A stretch of DNA of 64,000 nt, taken from the NCBI GenBank assembly GCA_025463605.1, contig JAODAV010000027.1:62001-126000 (forward strand). The letters run 5' to 3'. The translations under genes were made by a program, and so were the position numbers. Below, piece after piece: positions 44,447-52,786 of the stretch. A model generated the notes under the pieces. That model made no database searches. It saw only the letters and a program-made list of their open reading frames with translations, and was not told where the DNA came from. The DNA comes from Rhodoglobus sp. Lineage in GTDB: Bacteria > Actinomycetota > Actinomycetes > Actinomycetales > Microbacteriaceae. The first letter of the stretch is position 1, and the number at the start of each line of letters is the position of its first letter.

Positions 44447-44516
44447 GAAAACCTCCTGTACTCGTTTCTACTGGTGGACGGACGTGCGGTTTCTTAGCGG
44501 CGGCGGACCTCCTCGG

Positions 44517-45545
44517 TCAGGTGAGGGTGCGGGCGAAGGTGCCGACCCGGTCGATGAGATGGTCGAAGAACGCGGCCGGGTCGGTGGAGACGACGATCTC
44601 GGCGTTGGGCTCGCGGCCCCACAGGCCGCGCCAGTCGGCGACGGTCTGCCCGCGGGTGAGCGTGCCGGCGAGCTCGACGTCGATGGTCGCGGGGCGGGTA
44701 ACGCCCAACTCCGGGTGCAGCGCGATCGCGGCGGCGAAGGGGTCGTGCATGTGCGCGAGGAATCCCTGGTCGTGCGTGACGTGGAATTCCATGTAGAAAC
44801 GCACGGCATCGGTGAGGTGGCGCACGAGCGGGTTGCTCGCCGTCGAGCGCGTGCCGTACGCGTCATCCGGGCTGAGAAGTTCTTCGGGAGTGCTGCCGGC
44901 CACCCGGGCGAGGCGCACGAGGTGCTCTGGCTTCATCTCGATGAGCTCGGTGACGTCGAGACCGCACACGATCGGACGCCGGTCGGCGGGCAGGCCCGAA
45001 AAGGCGTCGAACACGATCTTGGCCGACTCGGGATCGACGGCGATGTTCCATTCGGTGGTCGGGAGCGTGTTGCCGGGGTGGTCGAACGCGCCGCCCATGA
45101 TGACGAGTCGCTTGAGTAGTCGCGGGAGCTCGGGCTCGATACGCAGTGCGAGGGCGAGATTGGTGAGCGGGCCCGTGACGAGACCGATGATCTGCCCCGG
45201 CCGGCTTCGCGCCAGCTCGATCCACACCTCGGTCGCGTGGCGCGGGCTGATGCCGCCCCGCGGCGGGTCGAGCTCAGCGTGCCCGATCCCCTGCGGACCG
45301 TGGGTCTCCTCCGTGGTCATGAGCGGCGCGACGATGGGCACTTCGGAGCCGAGAGCGACCTCGATGTCGGGTTTTCCGCACAGTTCGAGCCACGCGAGAT
45401 TGTTGATCGCGACCTGGCGCGCGGGCACGTTGCCCGACGTGCATGTGATCGCGAGAATCTCGGCCTCGGGGCTGGAGAGCAAATAGAGCAAGGCGAGCGA
45501 GTCGTCGATGCCGGTGTCGACATCGAAGATGATCGGCTGGGCCAT
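44517..45545 (-). CDS. Nucleoside hydrolase (second copy)
   Basis: The 342-residue protein is another inosine-uridine-type nucleoside hydrolase. The N-terminus IIFDVDTGIDDSLALLYLL has the DxDxxxDD calcium site. VIMGGAFDHPGNTLPTTEWN, IAVDPESAKIVFDA and AHMHDPFAAAIAL complete the active site. It differs from the copy at 20.5-21.4 kb in the insert around residues 65-100. AAGGA lies 4 nt before the ATG. It is the first gene of the ECF transporter operon, 70 nt before the S component, and would release base and ribose from the imported ligand. Confidence 0.92.
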   Translation of the reverse strand: MAQPIIFDVDTGIDDSLALLYLLSSPEAEILAITCTSGNVPARQVAINNLAWLELCGKPDIEVALGSEVPIVAPLMTTEETHGPQGIGHAELDPPRGGISPRHATEVWIELARSRPGQIIGLVTGPLTNLALALRIEPELPRLLKRLVIMGGAFDHPGNTLPTTEWNIAVDPESAKIVFDAFSGLPADRRPIVCGLDVTELIEMKPEHLVRLARVAGSTPEELLSPDDAYGTRSTASNPLVRHLTDAVRFYMEFHVTHDQGFLAHMHDPFAAAIALHPELGVTRPATIDVELAGTLTRGQTVADWRGLWGREPNAEIVVSTDPAAFFDHLIDRVGTFARTLT

Positions 45546-45629
45546 GGCATCCTTACACGGGTCGTGCTGGTGGGACAGGTTACTGCCGCCGCGCCTGCGG
45601 TGTCCAACATCCACGCGGCCGGGCGGACG

Positions 45630-45635
45630 TAACCT
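45630..45635 (+). promoter_or_regulatory. Leaderless -10 hexamer of birA
   Basis: TAACCT is followed by 6 nt and the ATG at 45642. Confidence 0.5.
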
Positions 45636-45641
45636 GTGAGG

Positions 45642-46403
45642 ATGGACCTTCCGCTCAGTCGCGCCGTGGCCCCGCACCTCGAGTTCGTGCCAGAGAGCGG
45701 GTCGACGAACGCCGAGCTCGCGGCACGGGCATCCTCGGGTCGGGTCGAGGATTTCACGGTGCTCGCCACGACGAGCCAGACCGCGGGCAAGGGCCGTATG
45801 GGGCGTTCGTGGCAGGCTCCGCCTGGCCGCACGATCGCGGTGTCGGTGCTGCTGCGGCCCGCCGGTGCCACGTCGGAGCAGCTGGCCTGGCTGCCCCTGC
45901 TCGCGGGACTCGCGATGACGCGCGCCGTCGCCACCCTCATCGATGGGCACGCGGTGACGCTCAAGTGGCCCAACGACGTGCTGGTCGACGGGCTCAAGGT
46001 GTCGGGGCTGCTCGCCGAACTCGTTCGCCCGGGCGACACCGTCGTCATGGGCGCTGGGCTCAATCTCACGATGACGGCCGAGGAACTACCCACTCCCGTC
46101 TCCACCTCACTCACGCTCAACGGCGTGCCCGCCGAGAACCTCGTCGACCGCGCGCTCGCCGCCTATCTGGGCGAACTGCGGTCGCTGTACGACGCGTTCG
46201 ACCTACCCGCCCTCCGCGCGGCGGTCACAGCGGAGTGCAGCACCGTCGGCCGTGAGGTGCGCGTGCACCTGCCCGCCGGCGACGACCTGTTCGGCACGGC
46301 TGTGGCGATCGACGAGTTCGGGCGACTGGTCGTGAGAGAGCAGTCGGATGCCCGGCTCGTGCCTGTCGCGGCGGGGGATGTCACCCACCTCAGGTACGAG
46401 TGA
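45642..46403 (+). CDS. birA: Biotin-[acetyl-CoA-carboxylase] ligase
   Basis: The 253-residue ligase attaches biotin to the BCCP lysine, here most likely that of the alpha subunit at 30.9-32.7 kb. GKGRMGRSWQAPPGRTIAVS is the biotinyl-AMP loop, and VTLKWPNDVLVDGLKVSGLL the substrate site. It lacks the N-terminal winged helix of E. coli BirA, so it does not act as a repressor. The next gene overlaps it by 4 nt. Confidence 0.94.
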   Translation: MDLPLSRAVAPHLEFVPESGSTNAELAARASSGRVEDFTVLATTSQTAGKGRMGRSWQAPPGRTIAVSVLLRPAGATSEQLAWLPLLAGLAMTRAVATLIDGHAVTLKWPNDVLVDGLKVSGLLAELVRPGDTVVMGAGLNLTMTAEELPTPVSTSLTLNGVPAENLVDRALAAYLGELRSLYDAFDLPALRAAVTAECSTVGREVRVHLPAGDDLFGTAVAIDEFGRLVVREQSDARLVPVAAGDVTHLRYE

Positions 46404-46876
46404 ACGAGACCGTGGTCGCGCGCCTGCGGCCCCACGGCCGGGCGATGTTCCTGCCCACCGTGATCCTGCTCGTGCTGGCCGCGGCCGCCGGATACTTCGG
46501 GGGCACGTTTGCCGAGGACTGGCAGAACACGGCGGTGCTTATCACCGCGGCGGTGCTCGCGGTGGTCGGCTGGTTCGTTCCGCTCGTCTCGTGGCTCTCC
46601 CAGAACTACACGATCACCACGCGGCGCGTGATCGTTCGCAGCGGTGTTCTCGTGCGTTCCCGACAAGAAGTGCTGCACGCGCTCGGCCACGACGTGACGG
46701 TGCGCCGCAATGCGCTGCAGGCACTCTTCGGCAGCGGCGATGTGCTCGTGAGCACCGGACTCGATCGTCCCGTCGTGCTGCGCGACGTGCCCTCCGCCGC
46801 TCTCGTGCAGGCCACCTTGCACGACCTCATGGAGGCGAACCGTCCCAGGCCTCCGTCGGCCATGTCGATCGGATAG
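46400..46876 (+). CDS. Membrane protein with bacterial PH-like domain
   Basis: The 158-residue protein has two hydrophobic helices (FLPTVILLVLAAAAGYFGGT and NTAVLITAAVLAVVGWFVPL) followed by a bPH2/DUF304 domain: SQNYTITTRRVIVRSGVLVR, then HALGHDVTVRRNALQALFGS and DVLVSTGLDRPVVLRDVP. Such proteins are common in actinobacteria next to birA; their role is unclear. The GTG start overlaps birA by 4 nt. Confidence 0.85.
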   Translation: MNETVVARLRPHGRAMFLPTVILLVLAAAAGYFGGTFAEDWQNTAVLITAAVLAVVGWFVPLVSWLSQNYTITTRRVIVRSGVLVRSRQEVLHALGHDVTVRRNALQALFGSGDVLVSTGLDRPVVLRDVPSAALVQATLHDLMEANRPRPPSAMSIG

Positions 46877-46879
46877 GGT
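46874..46879 (+). promoter_or_regulatory. Leaderless -10 hexamer of the UDP-glucose dehydrogenase gene
   Basis: TAGGGT is followed by 6 nt and the GTG at 46886. It begins within the stop codon of the PH-domain gene. Confidence 0.6.
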
Positions 46880-46885
46880 GCACGC

Positions 46886-48187
46886 GTGAAAATCTCCGTC
46901 ATCGGCTGCGGCTACCTCGGCGCCGTGCATGCTGCCTGCATGGCCGACCTAGGGCACGAGGTCGTCGGCGTCGACGTCGACCCTGCTCGTATCGAGCAGC
47001 TGTCGGCCGGGCGGGCTCCCTTCTACGAGCCCGGCCTGCCCGAGCTGCTCACCGCCGCGATCGCGACCGGCCGTTTGCGGTTCACGACCGACCTGGATGA
47101 GGTTCGCGGGGCATCCGTTCACTTCGTAGCGGTGGGCACGCCCCAGCTCGGCGACAGCTACGCGGCCGACCTTCGATTCGTGGATGCCGCCATCGCGTCG
47201 TTGCTGCCCGTGCTGGGCCCCGGCGATCTCGTCGTCGGCAAGTCGACGGTTCCCGTGGGCACGGCCGCCCGGCTCGCGGAACTCATCGAGGGCACGGGCG
47301 CGCGACTCGCGTGGAACCCGGAGTTCCTGCGGGAGGGCTACGCGGTCAAAGACACACTCGCGCCCGATCGCCTGGTCTACGGCATCCGGCCGGGCGACGA
47401 TGCTGCCGTCGCCGCGCTAGACGACGTCTACGCCGCCGCGATCGCCGCGGGCACGCCGCGAGTCATCACCGACTACGCAACGGCCGAGCTCGTGAAAGTC
47501 GCCGCGAATGCGTTCCTGGCCACCAAGATCTCCTTCATCAATGCCATGGCGGAAGTCGCCGAGGTCACCGGCGCCGATGTCACCCAGCTCGCGGACGCGA
47601 TCGGGTACGACGACCGCATCGGGCGCAGGTTCCTCAACGCGGGGCTCGGTTTCGGCGGCGGATGCCTGCCGAAGGACATCCGCGGGTTCATGGCGCGAGC
47701 CGAGGAACTCGGAGTGGATCAGGCGCTGGGCTTTCTGCGCGAAGTCGATTCGATCAACCTGCGCCGCCGCGAGCGAATGGTCGACCTCGCTCGCGAAGTG
47801 TGCGGCGGCAGCGTCGAGGGCAAGCGCATCGCGGTGCTCGGGCTGGCGTTCAAGCCCGACTCCGATGATGTGCGCGATTCGCCGGCGCTCGACGTGGCCG
47901 CCCGGCTGCAGGAGCTCGGCGCGATCGTGCGCGCCACCGACCCCCAGGCGATCGGGACATCGCGCCGCGTGCGCCCGGACCTCACCTACGTTCCCACTGC
48001 GATCGAGGCGGCAGACGGGGCGGATGCCGTACTCCTCCTCACCGAATGGAAGGAGTACCGCGGCCTCGACCCGGCCGAGCTCGGGTCCGTCGTCGCGGTG
48101 CGTGCGATCGTGGACGGGCGCAATTGCCTCGATCCCGGCGCCTGGCGGGCCGCGGGCTGGACCTATCGGGCTCTCGGCCGGCCCTAG
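46886..48187 (+). CDS. ugd: UDP-glucose 6-dehydrogenase
   Basis: The 433-residue enzyme oxidises UDP-glucose to UDP-glucuronate, a precursor for wall polysaccharides. It has the NAD motif KISVIGCGYLGAVHAACMAD, the substrate loop NPEFLREGYAVKDTLAPDRL, the lysine region ELVKVAANAFLATKISFINA, and the catalytic Cys260 in GFGGGCLPKDIRGF. The C-terminal LGLAFKPDSDDVRDSPALDV is conserved. Its TAG overlaps the TAG of the convergent methyltransferase gene. Confidence 0.95.
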   Translation: MKISVIGCGYLGAVHAACMADLGHEVVGVDVDPARIEQLSAGRAPFYEPGLPELLTAAIATGRLRFTTDLDEVRGASVHFVAVGTPQLGDSYAADLRFVDAAIASLLPVLGPGDLVVGKSTVPVGTAARLAELIEGTGARLAWNPEFLREGYAVKDTLAPDRLVYGIRPGDDAAVAALDDVYAAAIAAGTPRVITDYATAELVKVAANAFLATKISFINAMAEVAEVTGADVTQLADAIGYDDRIGRRFLNAGLGFGGGCLPKDIRGFMARAEELGVDQALGFLREVDSINLRRRERMVDLAREVCGGSVEGKRIAVLGLAFKPDSDDVRDSPALDVAARLQELGAIVRATDPQAIGTSRRVRPDLTYVPTAIEAADGADAVLLLTEWKEYRGLDPAELGSVVAVRAIVDGRNCLDPGAWRAAGWTYRALGRP

Positions 48188-48924
48188 CTGCGGCTCGGCT
48201 CCCGCCGCGGTGAGAGTACGCACAGCGCGTTCGATGTCGACAACACGAGCGGCACGCCTGGGAAGTACAGCACCTTCTGCAGGCCCGCGATGATCTTCAC
48301 GAGCACGCCTGCCGTCACCAGATGGAGACCGTGGATGAGCGAGGTGCGAAAGCCGCGCCGCGTGGGCGCGCGGTAGGCCCGGATCTCGAGGCCCGCGTTC
48401 GCGGCGAAGTACTGCATCTTGTGGTACCCGATCGCGGCGACGTGTGTCGGGTCACCGTGCTGGAACGGATTGCTGAGCCACGTGTCGGCGTTCGGGTAGC
48501 GCAGCAGGATCATGCCGGTCGGCCGGAGCTTCGACGCGAGCACGGTCAGGAAGGTGACGGAATCCCGCTCAGGGATGTGTTCGAACACGTCGAATGCGGC
48601 GATCAGGTCGAAGGACTCGTCAGGCAGCTCGTCGATCAGGTCGGCCAGGCGTGCATCGAATCCCGCGGCCCGCGCAAGGGCGACCTGTTCGGGCGAGAGT
48701 TCGGTGCCGGTGACCCTCCAGCCCTGGGCTCGGCAGTATGCGAGAAACGTCCCGCTCCCGAATCCCACCTCGAGCACGTCGCCGATGGGGCGCGGAACGT
48801 CACGCAACTCCCTCGTGTAGTACGCGGTGTCCCCCGGCTCGGGCCTGCCGAAGACACCCGGTTGGGTCCATCCCTTCCACTCCGAATACGACGCTGTGTC
48901 GATCGGCGGCTCAGAGTTTTCCAC
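48184..48924 (-). CDS. Class I SAM-dependent methyltransferase
   Basis: This is a 246-residue methyltransferase of the Methyltransf_23 group. The SAM site is GDVLEVGFGSGTFLAYCRAQ, with the acidic residue in VTGTELSPEQVALARAAGFD and DLIAAFDVFEHIPERDSVTF as motif IV. The C-terminal 60 residues are more hydrophobic (LVTAGVLVKIIAGLQKVLYF), perhaps membrane-associated. Neighbours suggest a sugar or lipid-linked glycan as substrate. GTG start, with GGAG 6 nt upstream. Its stop shares the bases CTAG with that of ugd. Confidence 0.88.
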   Translation of the reverse strand: MENSEPPIDTASYSEWKGWTQPGVFGRPEPGDTAYYTRELRDVPRPIGDVLEVGFGSGTFLAYCRAQGWRVTGTELSPEQVALARAAGFDARLADLIDELPDESFDLIAAFDVFEHIPERDSVTFLTVLASKLRPTGMILLRYPNADTWLSNPFQHGDPTHVAAIGYHKMQYFAANAGLEIRAYRAPTRRGFRTSLIHGLHLVTAGVLVKIIAGLQKVLYFPGVPLVLSTSNALCVLSPRREPSRS

Positions 48925-48977
48925 TAACCACTCCAGACTGGATGAGTTGACCTGCCTCGATCGTAGGGGTTGGCCGC

Positions 48978-49508
48978 TCAGTCGTCGCGGTGCGCCCGAT
49001 CGTCAACGGTCGCGACGGCCTGCACGCGGCCGAGCGGTGAGACGCCTGCGGGTCGCATGGTGTGCTCGACCGCGCGGGGGCCGTGGAATCTCGGGTTGAA
49101 GACCCACAGCCGGTAGAACGTGAATCGGAACGCAGTGCCCAGCGCAAGCCCGATGACGTTGCTCGCGACATTGTCGGCGAGCAGCGACGTGTACCCGAGC
49201 ACATAATGCGAGACCCACAGGCACAGCAGCCCGATGCCCATGCCCGCAATGCTCACGATCGTGAACTCGACGCCCTCGCGCCACGCCTGCAGTCGCCGCT
49301 CGGTGCCGAAAGTCCAATAGCGGTTGCCCATCCAGTTGGCGATGATGGCGAGCGACGTGGAGATCACCTTCGCGATGACCGGTCCCTCGTGCAAGACCTC
49401 GGGGGCCAACACCGTGAGCCTCAGGATGTTGAAGACCGCGACATCCACGACGAGTCCGCCGAGGCCGACGATGCCAAACCGAACGAACTGGTTCAGCAGT
49501 GCGCGCAT
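48978..49508 (-). CDS. GtrA-family membrane protein
   Basis: This 176-residue protein has four hydrophobic helices, starting FVRFGIVGLGGLVVDVAVFN, the typical GtrA start. ISTSLAIIANWMGNRYWTFG is the diagnostic GtrA signature (N-W-x-x-N-R-x-W-x-F), and LALGTAFRFTFYRLWVFNPR repeats that theme. GtrA proteins are thought to help flip lipid-linked sugars across the membrane. The ATG has GGAGG 4 nt upstream. Confidence 0.92.
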   Translation of the reverse strand: MRALLNQFVRFGIVGLGGLVVDVAVFNILRLTVLAPEVLHEGPVIAKVISTSLAIIANWMGNRYWTFGTERRLQAWREGVEFTIVSIAGMGIGLLCLWVSHYVLGYTSLLADNVASNVIGLALGTAFRFTFYRLWVFNPRFHGPRAVEHTMRPAGVSPLGRVQAVATVDDRAHRDD

Positions 49509-49568
49509 GTGCCCTCCGGCGTGGGGAAGAATGGTCGAAGCGGAGGCAGTCTAACGCGAGGAGTTCCC

Positions 49569-50675
49569 ATGTCCCTGACCGTCGGTGTTATCGGTGGGGG
49601 GCAACTCGCGCGCATGATGGTTCCCGCCGCGGTGGAGCTCGGCATCGAGATCCGTGTGCTCGCGGAGAGCGCGGCAGCGTCCGCTCAGATCGCCGCTTCC
49701 GCGGTCGGCGACTACCGCAGTCGCGACGATGTGCTGCGCTTTGCCGAGGGCGTCGACGTGATCACGTTCGACCACGAGCACGTGCCGCAAGATGTGCTGC
49801 ACGCGCTCGTCGACAGCGGTGTGGCGGTTCGGCCGGGTCCGGATGCCCTGCTCTACGCCCAGGACAAACTCCTGATGCGCGACCGCCTGTCCGCCCTCGG
49901 ACTGCCCGTACCGGACTGGGCGTCCGTCGTCTCGACCGAGGAGCTCGCGTCGTTCATCGGCGACCACGGGGGCCGCGCGGTCGTCAAGACCCCGCGAGGC
50001 GGTTACGACGGCAAGGGCGTGCGCGTCGTGTCCGACGCCGACGAGGTCGCCGACTGGTTCGTCGCCGGGGAGCCGCTGCTCGTCGAGGAGCTCGTGGATT
50101 TCCGCCGCGAGCTGTCGCAAGTGCTGGCGCGGCGGCCGTCCGGTGAGATCGCGCTGTGGACCGTCGTGGAGTCGGTGCAGCGCGACGGGGTGTGCGCGGA
50201 AGTGATCGCGCCGGCCCCCGGGTCGTCGTCGAAACTCGTGGATGTCGCGGCCGAGGTCGCGACGGCGGTCGCCGAGAACCTCGGGGTCACGGGCGTACTC
50301 GCCGTCGAACTGTTCGAGACCACGGACGAGCGCCTGCTCATCAACGAGCTCGCGATGCGCCCCCACAACAGCGGCCACTGGACGATCGACGGTGCGGCGA
50401 CGAGCCAGTTCGAGCAGCATTTGCGGGCCGTTCTTGATCTTCCGCTCGGGTCGACCGCCATGCGCGACCCGTGGAGCGTCATGGTCAATCTCTTCGGCGG
50501 CCCTATCGTCGAGCGGTACCCGGCGGCGCTCGCCGACCAGCCGGGCGTGAAGTTCCACGCCTACGGCAAAGAGCCGCGGCCAGGGCGCAAGGCCGGGCAT
50601 GTCACAGCCGGCGGTGACGACCTCGACGAGGTGGCGTTCCGGGCGCGCGCCGCAGCGGCGTTCTTTGAGGAATGA
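49569..50675 (+). CDS. purK: N5-carboxyaminoimidazole ribonucleotide synthase
   Basis: PurK uses ATP and bicarbonate to carboxylate AIR to N5-CAIR in purine biosynthesis. The 368-residue ATP-grasp protein has LTVGVIGGGQLARMMVPAAV, the ATP-binding VVKTPRGGYDGKGVRVV and the catalytic ELAMRPHNSGHWTIDGAATS. The ATG at 49569 has AGGAG 5 nt upstream, which decides the start against the longer frame from 49062. purE follows after 16 nt. Confidence 0.96.
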   Translation: MSLTVGVIGGGQLARMMVPAAVELGIEIRVLAESAAASAQIAASAVGDYRSRDDVLRFAEGVDVITFDHEHVPQDVLHALVDSGVAVRPGPDALLYAQDKLLMRDRLSALGLPVPDWASVVSTEELASFIGDHGGRAVVKTPRGGYDGKGVRVVSDADEVADWFVAGEPLLVEELVDFRRELSQVLARRPSGEIALWTVVESVQRDGVCAEVIAPAPGSSSKLVDVAAEVATAVAENLGVTGVLAVELFETTDERLLINELAMRPHNSGHWTIDGAATSQFEQHLRAVLDLPLGSTAMRDPWSVMVNLFGGPIVERYPAALADQPGVKFHAYGKEPRPGRKAGHVTAGGDDLDEVAFRARAAAAFFEE

Positions 50676-50679
50676 CACC

Positions 50680-50685
50680 TAGCAT
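50680..50685 (+). promoter_or_regulatory. Leaderless -10 hexamer of purE
   Basis: TAGCAT is followed by 6 nt and the GTG at 50692. It suggests an extra promoter inside the purK-purE operon. Confidence 0.5.
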
Positions 50686-50691
50686 TGTGGG

Positions 50692-51204
50692 GTGCCACAG
50701 CCCGAAACCGACAAGAAGGCCCTCGTCGCCGTAGTGATGGGCTCCGACTCCGACTGGAGCGTGATGTCCGAGGCCGCCGCTGCCCTGACCGAGTTCGGCA
50801 TCCCACATGAGGTGCAGGTCGTGTCGGCGCACCGCAGCGCCGAGAAGATGATCGCGTTCGGCAAGCAGGCGGCGGAGCGGGGCATCCGGGTCATCATCGC
50901 GGGCGCGGGCGGCGCGGCCCACCTGCCGGGCATGCTCGCATCGGTCACCACACTTCCCGTCGTCGGCGTTCCGGTGCCGCTCGCGAAACTCGACGGACTG
51001 GACTCGCTGCTCTCGATCGTGCAGATGCCCGCGGGCATCCCCGTTGCCACCGTCTCCATCGGGGGAGCGCGCAACGCGGGCATCCTCGCGGCACGCATCA
51101 TCGGCTCCGGGGATGCAGCGCTCACCGAGAAGCTTGCGACGTTCGCCCGGGGGCTCGAGGCCCTCGTGGACGAGAAGAACGCGGCGCTCAACCGGTCGCT
51201 GTGA
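50692..51204 (+). CDS. purE: N5-carboxyaminoimidazole ribonucleotide mutase
   Basis: PurE class I shifts the carboxyl group of N5-CAIR to give CAIR, right after PurK. The 170 residues show [20 protein letters not shown], the active-site [11 protein letters not shown] and [15 protein letters not shown]. The C-terminal [19 protein letters not shown] is also conserved. The LCP gene begins 14 nt later. Confidence 0.97.
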   Translation: MPQPETDKKALVAVVMGSDSDWSVMSEAAAALTEFGIPHEVQVVSAHRSAEKMIAFGKQAAERGIRVIIAGAGGAAHLPGMLASVTTLPVVGVPVPLAKLDGLDSLLSIVQMPAGIPVATVSIGGARNAGILAARIIGSGDAALTEKLATFARGLEALVDEKNAALNRSL

Positions 51205-51217
51205 GGCTGGACCGTTC

Positions 51218-52564
51218 ATGAGCAACAGCGTGGTGCGGTATCCGGACGAGAGATCACAGCAGGTGATGACGAAGCGGGCCTGGTGGCTCGTCGGGCTCAA
51301 CATCCTCATCCCCGGGTCGGCCCAGCTGCTCGCCGGCAACCGCCGTCTCGGGCGGTTCGGCGTCAGCATGACGTTCCTGCTGTGGGCGCTCGTCGTGCTC
51401 GCCCTGCTGTCGTACTTCTTCTGGAAGACCCCCCTCTACACGGTCGCGAGCACGACGATCGGGCTGTGGGCCGTGGCAACCGTGCTCGCCTTCTACGCGG
51501 TGCTCTGGGTCGTCCTCACCCTTGACACCCTGCGGCTGGTCAGGCTCGTGCGCACCGCACCGTCGGCTCGCGGCATTCTCGCCGGGCTCACCACCGTCGT
51601 GCTGGTGGTCGTGTCGGGTGGTGCCGCGTACGGCGCCTACCTTGCGACGACCGCCGGGGGTTTCGTCTCAGACGTGTTCGTCGTGGCGCCACCCGAGCCG
51701 CCGATCGACGGTCGCTACAACATCATGCTGCTCGGCGGCGACGCGGGGGTCGACCGCGAAGGCCTGCGCCCCGACAGCATCACGGTCGTCAGCATCGACG
51801 CGGCAACGGGCGCCGCGACCATGATCGGCATCCCGCGCAACCTCGAGTACGTGCCCTTCGCGGAGGGCTCGCCCATGGCGGCCAAGTACCCGAACGGCTA
51901 CGGCGTCGACGGATGCGAGGTCGACGTCTGCTACATCAACTCGATCTACACCGAGGTCGAGTTGTACAGCCCCGAGATGTACCCGAACGCCGTTGCCGAG
52001 GGCAGCCAGCCGGGTATCGAAGCGATGCGGGATGCCGTATCCGGTGTCACCGGCCTGCAGATCCAGTACTACGGTCTCATCGACATGAAGGGCTTCTCCG
52101 ACCTCATCGACGCACTCGGCGGCGTGACCATCGATGTGGCAGTGGCCGTGCCGATCCACACCGACGGCACGTTCACCGAGGTCGCCGAGTACATCGGCCC
52201 AGGGGTCGTGCACCTCGACGGCCCGCATGCGCTCTGGTACGCGAGATCCCGCCACGCCACCACCGACTACGACCGCATGGAGCGCCAGCGCCAGCTGCAG
52301 CAGGCGATCCTCGAGCAGATGAATCCGGCCAACGTGCTGAGCAAGTTCCAGGCCATCGCGTCGGCCGGCTCCGAGGTGGTGAAGACCGACATCCCGCAAT
52401 CCACCCTGGGACTGTTCGTGGATCTGTCGTCCAAGACCAAGGAACTGCCGATCACCGACGTCGAACTCGTTCCCGCGAACGACGTGGACCCGGCCGAGCC
52501 CGATTACGGGTACATCCGTGAGCTCGTGGCCAACGCGACGACGCCCCCGCCCGCTGCGGAGTAG
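51218..52564 (+). CDS. LytR-CpsA-Psr (LCP) family cell-wall glycopolymer ligase
   Basis: The 448-residue protein transfers lipid-linked glycans to peptidoglycan on the outside of the cell. The N-terminal 150 residues hold about four hydrophobic helices, more than the single anchor of many LCP proteins. The LCP domain has YNIMLLGGDAGVDREGLRPD, DSITVVSIDAATGAATMIGI then PRNLEY, and LWYARSRHATTDYDRMERQR (Arg and Asp for the pyrophosphate). Start ATG at 51218. The glycan locus that follows makes a natural source of substrate. Confidence 0.92.
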   Translation: MSNSVVRYPDERSQQVMTKRAWWLVGLNILIPGSAQLLAGNRRLGRFGVSMTFLLWALVVLALLSYFFWKTPLYTVASTTIGLWAVATVLAFYAVLWVVLTLDTLRLVRLVRTAPSARGILAGLTTVVLVVVSGGAAYGAYLATTAGGFVSDVFVVAPPEPPIDGRYNIMLLGGDAGVDREGLRPDSITVVSIDAATGAATMIGIPRNLEYVPFAEGSPMAAKYPNGYGVDGCEVDVCYINSIYTEVELYSPEMYPNAVAEGSQPGIEAMRDAVSGVTGLQIQYYGLIDMKGFSDLIDALGGVTIDVAVAVPIHTDGTFTEVAEYIGPGVVHLDGPHALWYARSRHATTDYDRMERQRQLQQAILEQMNPANVLSKFQAIASAGSEVVKTDIPQSTLGLFVDLSSKTKELPITDVELVPANDVDPAEPDYGYIRELVANATTPPPAAE

Positions 52565-52648
52565 CTCGATTCGTTCCCCGGGCCCCGCCACTCCGCAGGG
52601 TCAGCCCTGTGCCAGCGGCGGCAGAAGCAAGCCGCACTTCCCTCTCGC

Positions 52649-52711
52649 AGACTCCCGTAAATACGGACATTTGTGGGGCGCCCACGTAAACGTCCGTACT
52701 TACGGGAGTCT
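52649..52711. repeat. Long imperfect inverted repeat between convergent genes
   Basis: Arms of about 28-30 nt: AGACTCCCGTAA-A-TACGGAC on the left and GTCCGTA-C-TTACGGGAGTCT on the right, continuing with similar bases to a short centre GGCGC. The arms differ at few positions. It sits between the LCP gene (+) and a glycosyltransferase (-). A strong terminator or a small mobile (MITE/REP-like) element are both possible. I see nothing else in the 222-nt gap. Confidence 0.65.
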
Positions 52712-52786
52712 CCGGGGCATGAAAGCCCGAGCCCACGAATCAAAGAGAATCGCACGGGCAAGGCGCCCAGCCCGGTAGCTCGGCAG

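Noticed and set aside
44447..44516. Riboswitch in front of the ECF S component
   Set aside because: The gap is only 70 nt, with an ordinary AGGAGG and no recognisable aptamer, and it lies inside an operon.
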